Below are positions 26,289 through 36,527 of a DNA stretch of 44,908 nucleotides, piece by piece. The stretch comes from Bacillota bacterium. GTDB lineage: Bacteria; Bacillota; Clostridia; Tissierellales; Peptoniphilaceae. The notes beneath the pieces were generated by a model, which worked only from the letters and a program-made list of their open reading frames with translations, made no database searches and was not told the origin of the DNA. The position numbers and the translations under genes were made by a program. The stretch spans positions 1 to 44,908 of the forward strand of contig JAQYDN010000014.1 of assembly GCA_028724185.1 (NCBI GenBank), given 5' to 3'. Positions within the stretch are counted from its first letter, which is position 1. The number at the start of each line of letters is the position of its first letter.

Positions 26289-27646
26289 ACCACGTCATTC
26301 GACTCTTCGGCATAAACCGTAAGTGCACATTCCAAGCGCTTGCGTTCCATCTTACATCCGATTTCAAAGGGTTTAAAGATGTCCCCGTTGTTGTGATAGG
26401 CGTTGGCGTGACAGCCTCCGCTGCAGAAGTACTTCGCCCAACAGTCGCTACAGTCTTCCTTGTGAAAGACATCGGCGCTGTGGAATTTCTCCTGGAGGTC
26501 TTTATTCACGATTCCGTCATCGACATTGCCGAGCAGGAATTCCTCTTCACCGACAAATTGGTGACACGGATAAATATCTCCGGTCGGCGTCACCGCGACG
26601 TATTCGGAGCCTGCGCCACAGCCGACGCTCTTTTTGTAGGCACAGGGCCCGCCCGAGAGGTCGATCATGTAGTGGAAAAATAAGAAGTCGGGGTCTTCCT
26701 TTCGAATGCGTAAATAATCCTCACTCAGCTTTTCATATTCGTTTAAAATTTGATCCAAGTGTTCTTCGCGAATGGCGTATTCTTCGTCGGGATCCGTGAC
26801 GACGGGCTCCATCGACGTCTTTTTGAATCCCAAGTCGTGATACAAGAGGACATCTTTCGAAAAATCGAGGTTGTGATTTGTAAAGGTCCCGCGAATATAG
26901 TAATCCTTATCCCCGCGTTTGGAGATGAGTTTCTGAAACTTCGGTACGATGGCGTCGAAACTCCCTTTGCCGTTTACGGTCGGGCGCATGCAGTCGTTGA
27001 CGTCTTTTCGACCGTCCAAGGACAGGACGACATTGGACATTTCGCGATTTAAGTAATCGATGTTTTCATCATCTAAGAGCAAGCCGTTTGTCGTCATCGT
27101 AAAGCGGAAGTGTTTGCCGAATTCCTTTTCGCGCTCTCTTCCGTATGCGACGAGTTGCTTGACGACCTCGAAGTTCATCATCGGTTCTCCGCCAAAGAAA
27201 TCGACTTCCAAATTCCGACGATTTCCGCTGTGCGTCAAGAGAAAATCCAATGCCTTCTTGCCCGTCTCGAGATCCATCACCATGCGCTCGCCGTGAAAAT
27301 CTCCCTGCGAGGCGAAGCAGTAGGAGCATCTTAGATTGCAGTCATGTGAAACGTGCAGACACATGGCTTTGATATGACATTCCGGATTGAAGTGACTGAG
27401 ATCGACCGGGTCGTCCTCCGAGTATAAAAGCCCCTCTTCCATGAGATAGCTGAGCTCGTCATACCCCTCGGAAAGCGCCTCGGGATCGTAGCGATCGCTA
27501 TATTTCTCTACGATCTCATCTTTCGATAAATCCAAAAGATCGCCCGCCATCTCGAAAATCATCTCGTCGACGACGTGAACGGACCCGGATGCCACATCCA
27601 ATAATATGTTTTGACCATTACCTTGAAAACGATGAATTTTACGCAC
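26285..27646 (-). CDS. scfB: SCIFF peptide maturase, radical SAM/SPASM enzyme
   Basis: ScfB installs thioether bonds between cysteines of the SCIFF peptide and backbone carbons of the core, giving a ranthipeptide. The 453-residue protein has an N-terminal RRE-like leader-binding region (about 1-95), the radical SAM motif CNLRCSYC at residues 103-110, the FFGGEPMMN motif, and a SPASM domain with further cluster cysteines (GGPCAYKKSVGCGAGSEY; CSDCWAKYFCSGGCHANAY). It starts with GTG at 27646 behind AAGGGG. The peptide gene lies 46 bp upstream beyond a hairpin; the stop overlaps recJ. Confidence 0.95.
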   Translation of the reverse strand: MRKIHRFQGNGQNILLDVASGSVHVVDEMIFEMAGDLLDLSKDEIVEKYSDRYDPEALSEGYDELSYLMEEGLLYSEDDPVDLSHFNPECHIKAMCLHVSHDCNLRCSYCFASQGDFHGERMVMDLETGKKALDFLLTHSGNRRNLEVDFFGGEPMMNFEVVKQLVAYGREREKEFGKHFRFTMTTNGLLLDDENIDYLNREMSNVVLSLDGRKDVNDCMRPTVNGKGSFDAIVPKFQKLISKRGDKDYYIRGTFTNHNLDFSKDVLLYHDLGFKKTSMEPVVTDPDEEYAIREEHLDQILNEYEKLSEDYLRIRKEDPDFLFFHYMIDLSGGPCAYKKSVGCGAGSEYVAVTPTGDIYPCHQFVGEEEFLLGNVDDGIVNKDLQEKFHSADVFHKEDCSDCWAKYFCSGGCHANAYHNNGDIFKPFEIGCKMERKRLECALTVYAEESNDVV

Positions 27647-27660
27647 AGATTTCCCCTTCT

Positions 27661-27692
27661 AAAAGAAAAAGCTGTGGGAAGCCCACAACCTT
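27661..27692 (-). terminator. Terminator/attenuator hairpin between scfA and scfB
   Basis: The minus-strand RNA forms GTTGTGGG-CTT-CCCACAGC followed by UUUUUCUUUU, starting directly after the scfA stop. Partial termination would give many copies of the peptide message per maturase message. The scfB ribosome site begins a few bases after the U-run. Confidence 0.85.
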
Positions 27693-27839
27693 TTATCTAT
27701 CCTTATTCTCACACTTTTGGTTACCGACCGTACACGAGGTCTTGCATGCGGACTGACAAGATGTCTGGCACTCTCCGCAACCGGCGTGTTCCAAATTCTT
27801 ACGCAGCGAACGCTTCGTCAATGTTTTTATGTATTTCAT
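27693..27839 (-). CDS. scfA: SCIFF ranthipeptide precursor (six cysteines in forty-five residues)
   Basis: A 48-residue peptide, easily missed. It starts MKYIKTLTKRSLRKN, a basic leader, then the core GCGECQTSCQSACKTSC followed by TVGNQKCEN and a short KDR tail. Six cysteines sit at positions 21, 24, 28, 32, 36 and 43; the core is nearly identical to the SCIFF family consensus as I know it. The start ATG is 11 bp after the yajC stop. The matching maturase follows. The mature product would carry cysteine-derived thioethers, probably to the residues just after the inner cysteines. Confidence 0.95.
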   Translation of the reverse strand: MKYIKTLTKRSLRKNLEHAGCGECQTSCQSACKTSCTVGNQKCENKDR

Positions 27840-27850
27840 AAAACAACTCC

Positions 27851-28231
27851 TTATTCTTCTTCTTTTTCTTCTTCGGTGTCTTTCGTCTCTTCTTTATCCT
27901 CTTTGGGTGCCTTGCGATGGGCTTCTTTTAAGACGGTTTTGACGGCCCATTTTGACATTTCGAGTCTCGTCTTCATGCCGGTGGTCTCGATAATAATGAC
28001 GTCGGCTTTAACTTGAACAATCTTGCCGATAATGCCGCCAATGGTTTGAATGACGTCACCGACTGCCAGGTTGTCCATCATTTTAATCGCTTCTTTTTCC
28101 TTCTTTTTATTCGGACGAATAATTCCGAAATAGAAAATCGCGATCATGAGCACGATGGAGATCAACGTCGGAACCATCGAATTGGCACCGGTTTGAGCGC
28201 CGAGCGGAAAGACTCCATTCCCAAACTTCAT
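27851..28231 (-). CDS. yajC: Preprotein translocase subunit YajC
   Basis: YajC is a small accessory of the SecDF-YajC complex. The 126-residue product has one membrane helix (about residues 20-40, IVLMIAIFYFGIIRPNKKKEKE), then the conserved MMDNLAVGDVIQTIGGIIGKI and a charged Lys/Glu-rich tail. AGGAGG precedes the ATG. It follows tgt by 9 bp as in many bacteria; secD and secF, often next, are not here. Confidence 0.94.
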   Translation of the reverse strand: MKFGNGVFPLGAQTGANSMVPTLISIVLMIAIFYFGIIRPNKKKEKEAIKMMDNLAVGDVIQTIGGIIGKIVQVKADVIIIETTGMKTRLEMSKWAVKTVLKEAHRKAPKEDKEETKDTEEEKEEE

Positions 28232-28240
28232 AAATACCTC

Positions 28241-30390
<2,150 letters not shown>

Positions 30391-30402
30391 AGTGTCCTTT
30401 CT

Positions 30403-31641
30403 TTATTGAATATAGGTGCCCGGGAAGTAAAACATGAGGATGTCCTTATACCCCATGCCGCTCTCGGCCATATTGATGGCTCCGTACTGGCTTAGGCCGA
30501 CGCCGTGACCGTAACCGCGTCCGTAAAATGTCGTGCTGTCGCCGAGGACCATATAATCCGAGGCGGAGGCGGCCGCCTTTTCGCCCGCAAACGGCTTTAC
30601 GCCGCTCGCCGTAAGTATCGTCGAGCGAATAAAGGGGACGATGCCCGTCGAGCTTATGATGCTTTGGTTGCCGAGAGGTACCGTGCCCGATGCCGTAATG
30701 ACCGCGGGTTGCTCCTCCCCTGTCGGCCGATCGATCGGCGAGGTATCGAAGTCGGTGCTCTTTAACGTCACAGGCCCCATCTGCATACGGAATTGATTTC
30801 CCGTCATTTTTTTACTCCCCGACGTCCCCACGAGTTCGAGCGTCTTGATGCGTCCGCCCTGTGTACGGTCGATGACGCGAATCGCCTTGGGCGTGCCGAT
30901 CTCCGGGAAACGACGCGAAAAATCACTCTTCTTAAAGGTCGCCTTCCACGTACTGTGATTCGTTTCGATCGAATAAGGGTCGGGCATGGACTTCAGATAG
31001 GGGACGGGATTGCCTCCCCATACGTCTTCGATCGACTCCGTCCTCCCGCCGCTCGTCGCGTGGAAGATCGTGTTGGCGACACTTCCCTTATAGTATAAGA
31101 GCTCGCCCCGCGTTTCAAAGACCGCGCGGTCCGTATTTTTCGATTCGACCGACATGCCCGCATACGCTTGAGATGCCGTGGTGTCGTCTAAATTATAGCC
31201 CTGTTTCGCGAACTTATTCCAGTTAAAATAGGCGAACGATCTCGAGACGATCGCCTGCGTTTTTAACGCTTCGATATGCGTCGACGTCCCTATTTCCTTG
31301 GGAAGGACGCCCCGAATATAATCATCGACATCGACGATATTGATCGTCTCTAAAGACGATCCCCTCTTTTGAAAGCGAACGGATCCGCGATAAGGTTTAC
31401 CGTTGACGACCAAAAATCCGTTCGGAGAGGAAAAGACATCGCCTTCGGAGACTCGGCTTGCGGTGACGTCGACGGCACTTCCGACGGAGGCGCCGTTTTT
31501 TAAGACGCCGCCGTCCGACTTTAACTGTACGGACGAACTCGTCGGGCCGATTTTAACGTGAATCGGTTCTCCGCTCGCGTAAACGCCTTGTGAAACTAAC
31601 AAGATACAACTCATCAGAATTGCGGATAGCCATTTTTTCAT
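30403..31641 (-). CDS. SpoIID/LytB-domain protein, secreted
   Basis: A 412-residue exported protein with an N-terminal signal sequence (about residues 1-22, [19 protein letters not shown]). The SpoIID domain follows, with [24 protein letters not shown] (Glu of the lytic site) near residue 105 and [16 protein letters not shown] near 210, ending in [13 protein letters not shown] near 380. SpoIID cleaves glycan strands stripped of stem peptides. The same domain also occurs in non-sporulating bacteria, and no other sporulation gene is present here, so a vegetative wall role is as likely. It overlaps ruvB by 4 bp. Confidence 0.88.
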   Translation of the reverse strand: MKKWLSAILMSCILLVSQGVYASGEPIHVKIGPTSSSVQLKSDGGVLKNGASVGSAVDVTASRVSEGDVFSSPNGFLVVNGKPYRGSVRFQKRGSSLETINIVDVDDYIRGVLPKEIGTSTHIEALKTQAIVSRSFAYFNWNKFAKQGYNLDDTTASQAYAGMSVESKNTDRAVFETRGELLYYKGSVANTIFHATSGGRTESIEDVWGGNPVPYLKSMPDPYSIETNHSTWKATFKKSDFSRRFPEIGTPKAIRVIDRTQGGRIKTLELVGTSGSKKMTGNQFRMQMGPVTLKSTDFDTSPIDRPTGEEQPAVITASGTVPLGNQSIISSTGIVPFIRSTILTASGVKPFAGEKAAASASDYMVLGDSTTFYGRGYGHGVGLSQYGAINMAESGMGYKDILMFYFPGTYIQ

Positions 31642-32648
31642 AATTCTTCCTTTCTATAGGGAATGCCTAAGTGGTCATAGGCAGCTCTGGTCGCGACGCG
31701 TCCCCTCGGCGTTCGCTGAATAAAGTTAATCTGGAGCAAATAAGGCTCGTAGACGTCTTCGATCGTAATGCGCTCCTCGCCGATCGTCGCCGCGATCGTA
31801 TCGATGCCGACCGGTCTACCCTCGAAATCGAGGATCATCGTCCTTAAAATTCGCCTATCCAGATCGTCGAGACCGTATGCGTCGACGTCGAGCATCTTCA
31901 GCCCTTCTCTCGCGACCTCCTCGTCGATCAACCCGTCCTTGCAAACCTCGGCAAAATCCCGAATGCGCTTTAACAGACGATTTGCGATCCTCGGTGTGCC
32001 GCGGCTGCGCTTGGCGATCTCGAGCGCGCCCTTGGAACTGAGGGGGATATTTAGGATTTCGGATGAGCGAAGCAAGATATCTCTCAAGCTGTCGACGTCG
32101 TAGAGTTTTAAATTAAGCAAGACGCCGAACCGGTCCCTGAGCGGCGAACTCAACTGCCCGGCGCGCGTCGTCGCCCCGATTAAGGTAAAGTGGTTTAAAT
32201 CGAGTCTTAGAGATCTCGCCGAAGGCCCCTTGCCGACGATGATGTCGAGCGCAAAATCTTCCATCGCGGGATAGAGAATTTCTTCCACCGTCCTCGGAAT
32301 GCGATGGATCTCGTCGATAAACAACACGTCGTTTTCTTCGAGATTAGTCAGCAAACTCGCGAGATCTCCCGGCCGTTCGATCGCGGGACCCGAGGTTACG
32401 CGCATATTCACGTGCATTTCGTTGGCGATAATGTTGGCGAGCGTCGTCTTGCCGAGCCCGGGCGGTCCACTAAGGAGCGTATGGTCCAGGGACTCCCCGC
32501 GCTGTCTCGCCGCCTCGATAAATATATCGAGTTTTTCCTTTGCCTGCTCCTGACCGATGTATTCCGAAAGAAATTTCGGCCTAAGGGCCGTCTCTACGCG
32601 TTCTTCCTGTGGCAAGACGGTTTTAGACACTAAACGTTCGTCTTCCAT
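31638..32648 (-). CDS. ruvB: Holliday junction branch migration ATPase RuvB
   Basis: RuvB is the hexameric motor that drives branch migration with RuvA. The 336-residue product has the Walker [10 protein letters not shown] (residues 61-69), Walker B FIDEIHRI, sensor 1 [20 protein letters not shown] and the C-terminal winged helix ending in [18 protein letters not shown]. It sits in the usual ruvC-ruvA-ruvB order. Confidence 0.98.
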   Translation of the reverse strand: MEDERLVSKTVLPQEERVETALRPKFLSEYIGQEQAKEKLDIFIEAARQRGESLDHTLLSGPPGLGKTTLANIIANEMHVNMRVTSGPAIERPGDLASLLTNLEENDVLFIDEIHRIPRTVEEILYPAMEDFALDIIVGKGPSARSLRLDLNHFTLIGATTRAGQLSSPLRDRFGVLLNLKLYDVDSLRDILLRSSEILNIPLSSKGALEIAKRSRGTPRIANRLLKRIRDFAEVCKDGLIDEEVAREGLKMLDVDAYGLDDLDRRILRTMILDFEGRPVGIDTIAATIGEERITIEDVYEPYLLQINFIQRTPRGRVATRAAYDHLGIPYRKEEL

Positions 32649-32662
32649 AATCTTCCCTTCTA

Positions 32663-33250
32663 TCAGCTATTCGATAAGCGCCTCAAGGCGTCTTTTAACA
32701 TCGTCTCGACGCTGCCCTCTTCGGTCGCATCGATCGCCTTCTTGGCCTCATTTCCAGAATATCCGAGCCCCACGAGGGCCTCGTAGACCTCTCTCGAGAC
32801 CTTTGAGTCCTCGATAGCGGCTTCGCCTTCTGTCGACGGTTCAATTGTCATATGCTCTACCTTGTCTTTTAATTCGAGCAAAATACGCTCCGCCGTCTTT
32901 TTCCCGATCCCGGGCGCCTTCGTCAAATTGCGCACATCGCCTGCCCGGATAAAACGAACGATGTCGTCGGAGGAAAATCCGCTCATCATTCCGACGGCGA
33001 CCTTCGGTCCCACGCCGGTGACGCCGATCAACATATGGAAGAGCTCGCGTTCCCTCTCCTCGAGGAATCCGTAGAGCACGAGCGCGTCGTCTCTGACTTG
33101 TAAGTGGGTATACAACGCGGCTTCTTCTCCTACCGGGAGCTTGCCGATGCTTCTCGAGGGCATGTTCACGGTATAGCCGATGCCTCCCACCTGTATGACG
33201 ACGGCCTCGAGCGTCTTATCGACGACCTTTCCTATCATACGGTCTATCAT
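32663..33250 (-). CDS. ruvA: Holliday junction branch migration protein RuvA
   Basis: RuvA binds the four-way junction and loads RuvB. The 195-residue product has the N-terminal OB fold starting [17 protein letters not shown], the tandem helix-hairpin-helix region with [15 protein letters not shown] and [20 protein letters not shown], and a C-terminal RuvB-contact helix bundle ([19 protein letters not shown]). It is 7 bp after ruvC. Confidence 0.97.
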   Translation of the reverse strand: MIDRMIGKVVDKTLEAVVIQVGGIGYTVNMPSRSIGKLPVGEEAALYTHLQVRDDALVLYGFLEERERELFHMLIGVTGVGPKVAVGMMSGFSSDDIVRFIRAGDVRNLTKAPGIGKKTAERILLELKDKVEHMTIEPSTEGEAAIEDSKVSREVYEALVGLGYSGNEAKKAIDATEEGSVETMLKDALRRLSNS

Positions 33251-33257
33251 CGTTCAC

Positions 33258-33752
33258 CTACTTTAATTTAAAAATTTCCTTGCTGTTTGACGAATGAATA
33301 TGGGTGATGGCGATCGCGAGTCCGTCCGCCGCATCGTCGGGCCTCGGTATCTCCTTTAAATGCAGATACATCTTTACCATTTCCTGTACCTGGCGCTTAT
33401 CCGCGCGTCCGTAACCCACGACGGCCTGCTTAATCTGGAGGGGCGTATACTCGTAGATCTCGAGCCCTTCCTGCATGCAGGCTAAAATCTCGACACCTCT
33501 CGCCTGCGCTACGGAGATCGCCGTGGTGATGTTCTTGTTGAAAAACAACTCTTCCATCGCCACTTCATCCGGTTCGGACTCCCTGATAATCTTCGTCAAC
33601 TCTTCAAACAATTGGTACAGTCGCTTCGAATACGCGGTCTTGCTCGATGTCTCTATCGTACCATATTCGATAGGACGGAGGCGACTGCCCTCTACGTCGA
33701 TAATCCCGTAACCCATCGTCGCGAGCCCGGGATCAATTCCCAATATTCTCAT
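33258..33752 (-). CDS. ruvC: Crossover junction endodeoxyribonuclease RuvC
   Basis: RuvC cuts Holliday junctions symmetrically. The 164-residue product begins MRILGIDPGLATMGYG with the first catalytic Asp at 7, then the catalytic Glu in VAMEELFFNKN, a further conserved region QIKQAVVGYGRADKRQVQ and the final acidic DDAADGLAIAITH. Its ribosome site AAGGAG directly follows the U-run of a hairpin, and a weak promoter candidate (TTGGTG-17-TATTAA) lies upstream inside the end of the preceding gene. Confidence 0.97.
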   Translation of the reverse strand: MRILGIDPGLATMGYGIIDVEGSRLRPIEYGTIETSSKTAYSKRLYQLFEELTKIIRESEPDEVAMEELFFNKNITTAISVAQARGVEILACMQEGLEIYEYTPLQIKQAVVGYGRADKRQVQEMVKMYLHLKEIPRPDDAADGLAIAITHIHSSNSKEIFKLK

Positions 33753-33762
33753 AAAACTCCTT

Positions 33763-33790
33763 AAAAAAAAGGCCCTGAGGAAGAGCCTTT
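33763..33790 (-). terminator. Terminator hairpin between the 33794 gene and ruvC
   Basis: The minus-strand RNA forms AAAGGCTC-(ttcctca)-GGGCCTTT, eight pairs with one G-U, followed by a U-run of about eight. It begins 4 bases after the upstream stop codon and ends directly at the ruvC ribosome site, so it may terminate or attenuate. Confidence 0.8.
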
Positions 33791-33793
33791 CGC

Positions 33794-34549
33794 TTACGCA
33801 TGGTAACGTCTTAATACCAAATCATTGATCCCACACCAATACGCGGATATGTATATACGCAATCCGTCTCGATACAAAAATTTCTTCAGCTTTCTATTTA
33901 ATCCCGAAAGTTCTTGATGCGTCAACATATAATTGGTCTCGTGGTACAAGGACTTCGGAGACTGGAAATTCATTTGAAGTTGGCGATCGACGTAATGATT
34001 TAAGGTAAACACCTTTCGCTTTAGGACATGTTGCGAAAAGTGCGACGTCTGCTCTCGAATGACGGCCTCCGCGCCCGCATTCAAGTGGCGCTTAATGCAT
34101 CGCTTTCGAAAGAGGTCGATATCCTTTGACGGGACGCTGTAGTGAAAAAGCAGTTTCCGCCCGAACATCGTCTCGACATCGAACTCTCTTAAAGCCAATA
34201 TCTCGAGCTCGTTCGCCTTGGCGATGTCCCGATAGCCCTGTCGGTATCCTTCGAGATACATGACGAGTTCAAAGCGATTCACGTCGTCGTAAATAGCGTC
34301 GGTCAAGCTGTCCGCAAACAAAATACGATTTTCCTTGTATCTTAAAAAATAAAGAATATCCTTTTTCAAGTTTTTCATCGACACGTAAGATGGAAAAATA
34401 TTGTGAATTTTTTCCTCCAGATCGTACAATCCGAGAAGAATTTGCATGGACGAGCTGTCGCAGTGATATAAAAACCGATGCATTAACTTTTCTTTCACGT
34501 TGACATAATTCATCGCATGATCCTTCATCTTCGCGTTATTCGCAGACAT
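33794..34549 (-). CDS. Protein of unknown function
   Basis: I do not recognise this 251-residue protein. It looks soluble, basic and largely helical, without signal peptide or membrane segment. Aromatic-rich stretches stand out: MHRFLYHCDSSSMQILLGLYDLEEKI near the N-terminus, a middle FELVMYLEGYRQGYRD and a C-terminal LKKFLYRDGLRIYISAYW. I start at 34549 (MSANNAKMKD), behind AGGAGG; the frame stays open upstream into asnA territory but without a better ribosome site. It lies 56 bp after asnA, with its own promoter-like sequence and a terminator. Confidence 0.75.
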   Translation of the reverse strand: MSANNAKMKDHAMNYVNVKEKLMHRFLYHCDSSSMQILLGLYDLEEKIHNIFPSYVSMKNLKKDILYFLRYKENRILFADSLTDAIYDDVNRFELVMYLEGYRQGYRDIAKANELEILALREFDVETMFGRKLLFHYSVPSKDIDLFRKRCIKRHLNAGAEAVIREQTSHFSQHVLKRKVFTLNHYVDRQLQMNFQSPKSLYHETNYMLTHQELSGLNRKLKKFLYRDGLRIYISAYWCGINDLVLRRYHA

Positions 34550-34571
34550 TCTTCTCCTCCTTATCGTCCTC

Positions 34572-34591
34572 ATTTTATCACAAAGTGACAA
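34572..34591 (-). promoter_or_regulatory. Extended -10 promoter with overlapping inverted repeat before the 33794 gene
   Basis: On the minus strand TGATAAAAT gives an extended -10 (TAAAAT at 34572-34577). A 7-bp inverted repeat, TTGTCAC-TTT-GTGATAA at 34575-34591, overlaps it and could be an operator. No clear -35 was found. Confidence 0.4.
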
Positions 34592-34605
34592 GGAGGTCAT
34601 TATTT

Positions 34606-35604
34606 TTATAAGATGTCCTCGCCCTTCAGTTTGGCTTCCATCATAAACGATTCGGGCCAGACGGATGCCTGAACCTCCGCAATCGACTGTTTTTCGAGGA
34701 AGAACATACAAATTCTCGATTGGCCGATGCCGCCGCCCACGGTGTAGGGAAGTTCACCCGCCATGAGTTTTTTATGATATTCGAGCGACAGGCGGTCCAT
34801 GTTTCCCGAGAGCTCGAGTTGGCGCATTAAACTCTCTTCGTCGACGCGAATTCCCATCGACGACAACTCGAGTGCCGAGTCGGTCACGGGGTTATAGAAT
34901 AAGATGTCGCCGTTTAAATGCCAATCGTCGTAATCCGGACTCCTCGTGTCGTGAGGCGCCCCGCTCTTTAAATCTCCTCCGATCCCTTGGATGAAGACGG
35001 CTTTTTTCTCGCGACAAATCTCGTTCTCTCTCTCCTTGGGGGAAAGATCCGGATATCTGTCCTCGAGTTCCTGAGAGGTCATAAAATAGATCGAACTCGG
35101 TAACTTTTTCGAAAGCAAGTATGGGTAGACGCTGTTAATATACGTCTCTGTCCGTAGGAACACCGAGTAAATTTCCGACACGATAAAGTGCAGATAATCT
35201 TCCGTCCGGTCCTCTTTTCGAATAACTTTCTCCCAGTCCCATTGGTCCACGTAGATCGAGTGGATTGCGTCCACTTCCTCGTCGGGGCGAATGGCGTTCA
35301 TATCCGCATACAGCCCCTCATAAAAACCGAATCCGTAGTTTTTGAGCGCGTAGCGCTTCCACTTGGCGAGCGACTGCACGATCTCGAGGTCGATGCCATA
35401 CTTTCTCAATTGAAAAGAGACTGCCTTTTCGACCCCGCTCAAGTTGTCGTTCAAGCCCGTTTCCGGCCTGACGAACAAAGGTGCCGACACGCGCGTAAGA
35501 TTCAGCGTATTCGACAGGTCTCGCTCGAAGTAATCCTTTAAACTTTTAATCGCGATCTGCGTTTCTTTAATTGTAAATTTCGTTGCTTCCGAATTGTTTC
35601 TCAT
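34606..35604 (-). CDS. asnA: Aspartate-ammonia ligase (asparagine synthetase A)
   Basis: AsnA makes asparagine from aspartate, ammonia and ATP. It is a class II aminoacyl-tRNA-synthetase-like enzyme. The 332-residue product has the family start region QIAIKSLKDYFERDL, RVSAPLFVRPETGLNDNLSG near residue 40, the substrate-pocket AKWKRYALKNYGF near 85, SIYVDQWDWEK near 125 and the C-terminal GGGIGQSRICMFFL. Length is normal. AGGAG lies 5 bases before the ATG. A T-box leader with an asparagine codon precedes it, so synthesis should rise when tRNA-Asn is uncharged. Confidence 0.97.
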   Translation of the reverse strand: MRNNSEATKFTIKETQIAIKSLKDYFERDLSNTLNLTRVSAPLFVRPETGLNDNLSGVEKAVSFQLRKYGIDLEIVQSLAKWKRYALKNYGFGFYEGLYADMNAIRPDEEVDAIHSIYVDQWDWEKVIRKEDRTEDYLHFIVSEIYSVFLRTETYINSVYPYLLSKKLPSSIYFMTSQELEDRYPDLSPKERENEICREKKAVFIQGIGGDLKSGAPHDTRSPDYDDWHLNGDILFYNPVTDSALELSSMGIRVDEESLMRQLELSGNMDRLSLEYHKKLMAGELPYTVGGGIGQSRICMFFLEKQSIAEVQASVWPESFMMEAKLKGEDIL

Positions 35605-35615
35605 ATTTTCTCCTT

Positions 35616-35825
35616 AAAAAAAAGCGAATTTTCCATCTCATTGGACGAAAAATTCGCTATGCCACCATTTCAAGTACTACATACTCTATTATAAAATAAC
35701 GGGTAAAACCGTCTGTCCTTTTGAGAACAGAACCTCCGAGATGTTATCCGTAAAAGCTCATCGGCGGCTCTCACCGTCCCGCCTCGCTGAACATGAGTCG
35801 TTTTTACTTCCCTTCTCTTCTCAGG
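35616..35825 (-). promoter_or_regulatory. T-box riboswitch leader of asnA, asparagine specifier
   Basis: Stem I is readable: AAGTA near its base, then the paired arms CTCAT/ATGAG and GGCGG/CCGCC around GACGGTGAGAG. The arm GTAAAA/TTTTAC is followed by GGATAACATC, giving the specifier AAC (35743-35745, read on the minus strand) followed by the usual A. A small stem ACGG/CCGT follows. The T-box itself reads TGGTGGCATAGCG (about 35654-35667), with GTCC as the closing arm. The terminator AGCGAATTTT.../AAAATTCGCT with a U-run lies at 35616-35658. Uncharged tRNA-Asn would favour the antiterminator. Confidence 0.88.
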
Positions 35826-36461
35826 TTATGCCATTTGAACTTGTCTTTCTAATCCGTAATTGTAAGCGACTTCACAAATCGTATCGAAAATCGACGCGCT
35901 CAACACGTAAGCCGACTGTGCGTCATTTTCATACGTGATGTCCTTTGCGAGATAGTCTTCGACCAAACCCGCGATTTCGTCTTTTACAAACGAGCGCAAG
36001 TCGTCCATCTCGCCGGCAAAGTGAAATTGGGGAGTACGCGAGAGGATCGACCGATCGATCGCATGCTTCCTAACATAGTGATTCAGTTCGTGCTCATAAG
36101 ACATATGCTTCCACATATCTTTCATCGACGTACAACGAATCCGTCTGGCGTGCGGATGTGTCATATAATCCGACAAATAGTGACTGATCACGCCGATCTT
36201 GTAGCTGGCCGCGTGTGTTAAAAGTCCGGAACCGGGTCTGCGGTGTATCATCTCCGATACATAAGGAACCAATTTGACGATATTCTCTACGACATAGTCG
36301 ATACTTTCTTCATAGTAATGCGGAATAAACTTATACTTCGGGTAAATGTCCGGCGCGATCGAACCGCGCAAAAGTTTCGTCTCATTCAGATGAACGCCGA
36401 ATTCGAGCTTTAAATGATCGCTCAGGTCTCCGGCTAGGATCCTGTGTGTTTCAGGTACCAT
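35826..36461 (-). CDS. Zinc-dependent phospholipase C family protein
   Basis: A 211-residue protein of the bacterial zinc-dependent phospholipase C fold. Putative metal ligands are the first His (PETHRIL), then SIAPDIYPKY (Asp), GLLTHAASYKIGVISHYLSDYMTHPHA and EHELNHYVRKH. There is no signal peptide, unlike secreted alpha-toxin-type enzymes, so it is probably cytoplasmic with an unknown substrate. I start at ATG 36461; a GTG two codons upstream overlaps the AAGGAG site. It has its own strong promoter and ends where the asnA leader begins. Confidence 0.88.
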   Translation of the reverse strand: MVPETHRILAGDLSDHLKLEFGVHLNETKLLRGSIAPDIYPKYKFIPHYYEESIDYVVENIVKLVPYVSEMIHRRPGSGLLTHAASYKIGVISHYLSDYMTHPHARRIRCTSMKDMWKHMSYEHELNHYVRKHAIDRSILSRTPQFHFAGEMDDLRSFVKDEIAGLVEDYLAKDITYENDAQSAYVLSASIFDTICEVAYNYGLERQVQMA

Positions 36462-36498
36462 GAACACTCCTTTTTTCCTTATTCCTCACTTATAGTCT

Positions 36499-36526
36499 AT
36501 TATACCAAAAAATTGAGAATATGCAA
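36499..36526 (-). promoter_or_regulatory. Promoter of the phospholipase C-like gene
   Basis: TTGCAT (36521-36526), a 16-base spacer and a perfect TATAAT (36499-36504). The -35 lies directly after the stop codon of the GH18 gene. Confidence 0.75.
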
Positions 36527-36527
36527 T

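Noticed and set aside
30403-31641. Evidence that the organism forms spores
   Set aside because: A single SpoIID-domain protein is not enough; the domain occurs in non-sporulating bacteria.
35846-35890. Promoter of the asnA leader around TACAAT in the end of the phospholipase gene
   Set aside because: The -10 is good, but no acceptable -35 was found at 16-18 bases; left uncalled.
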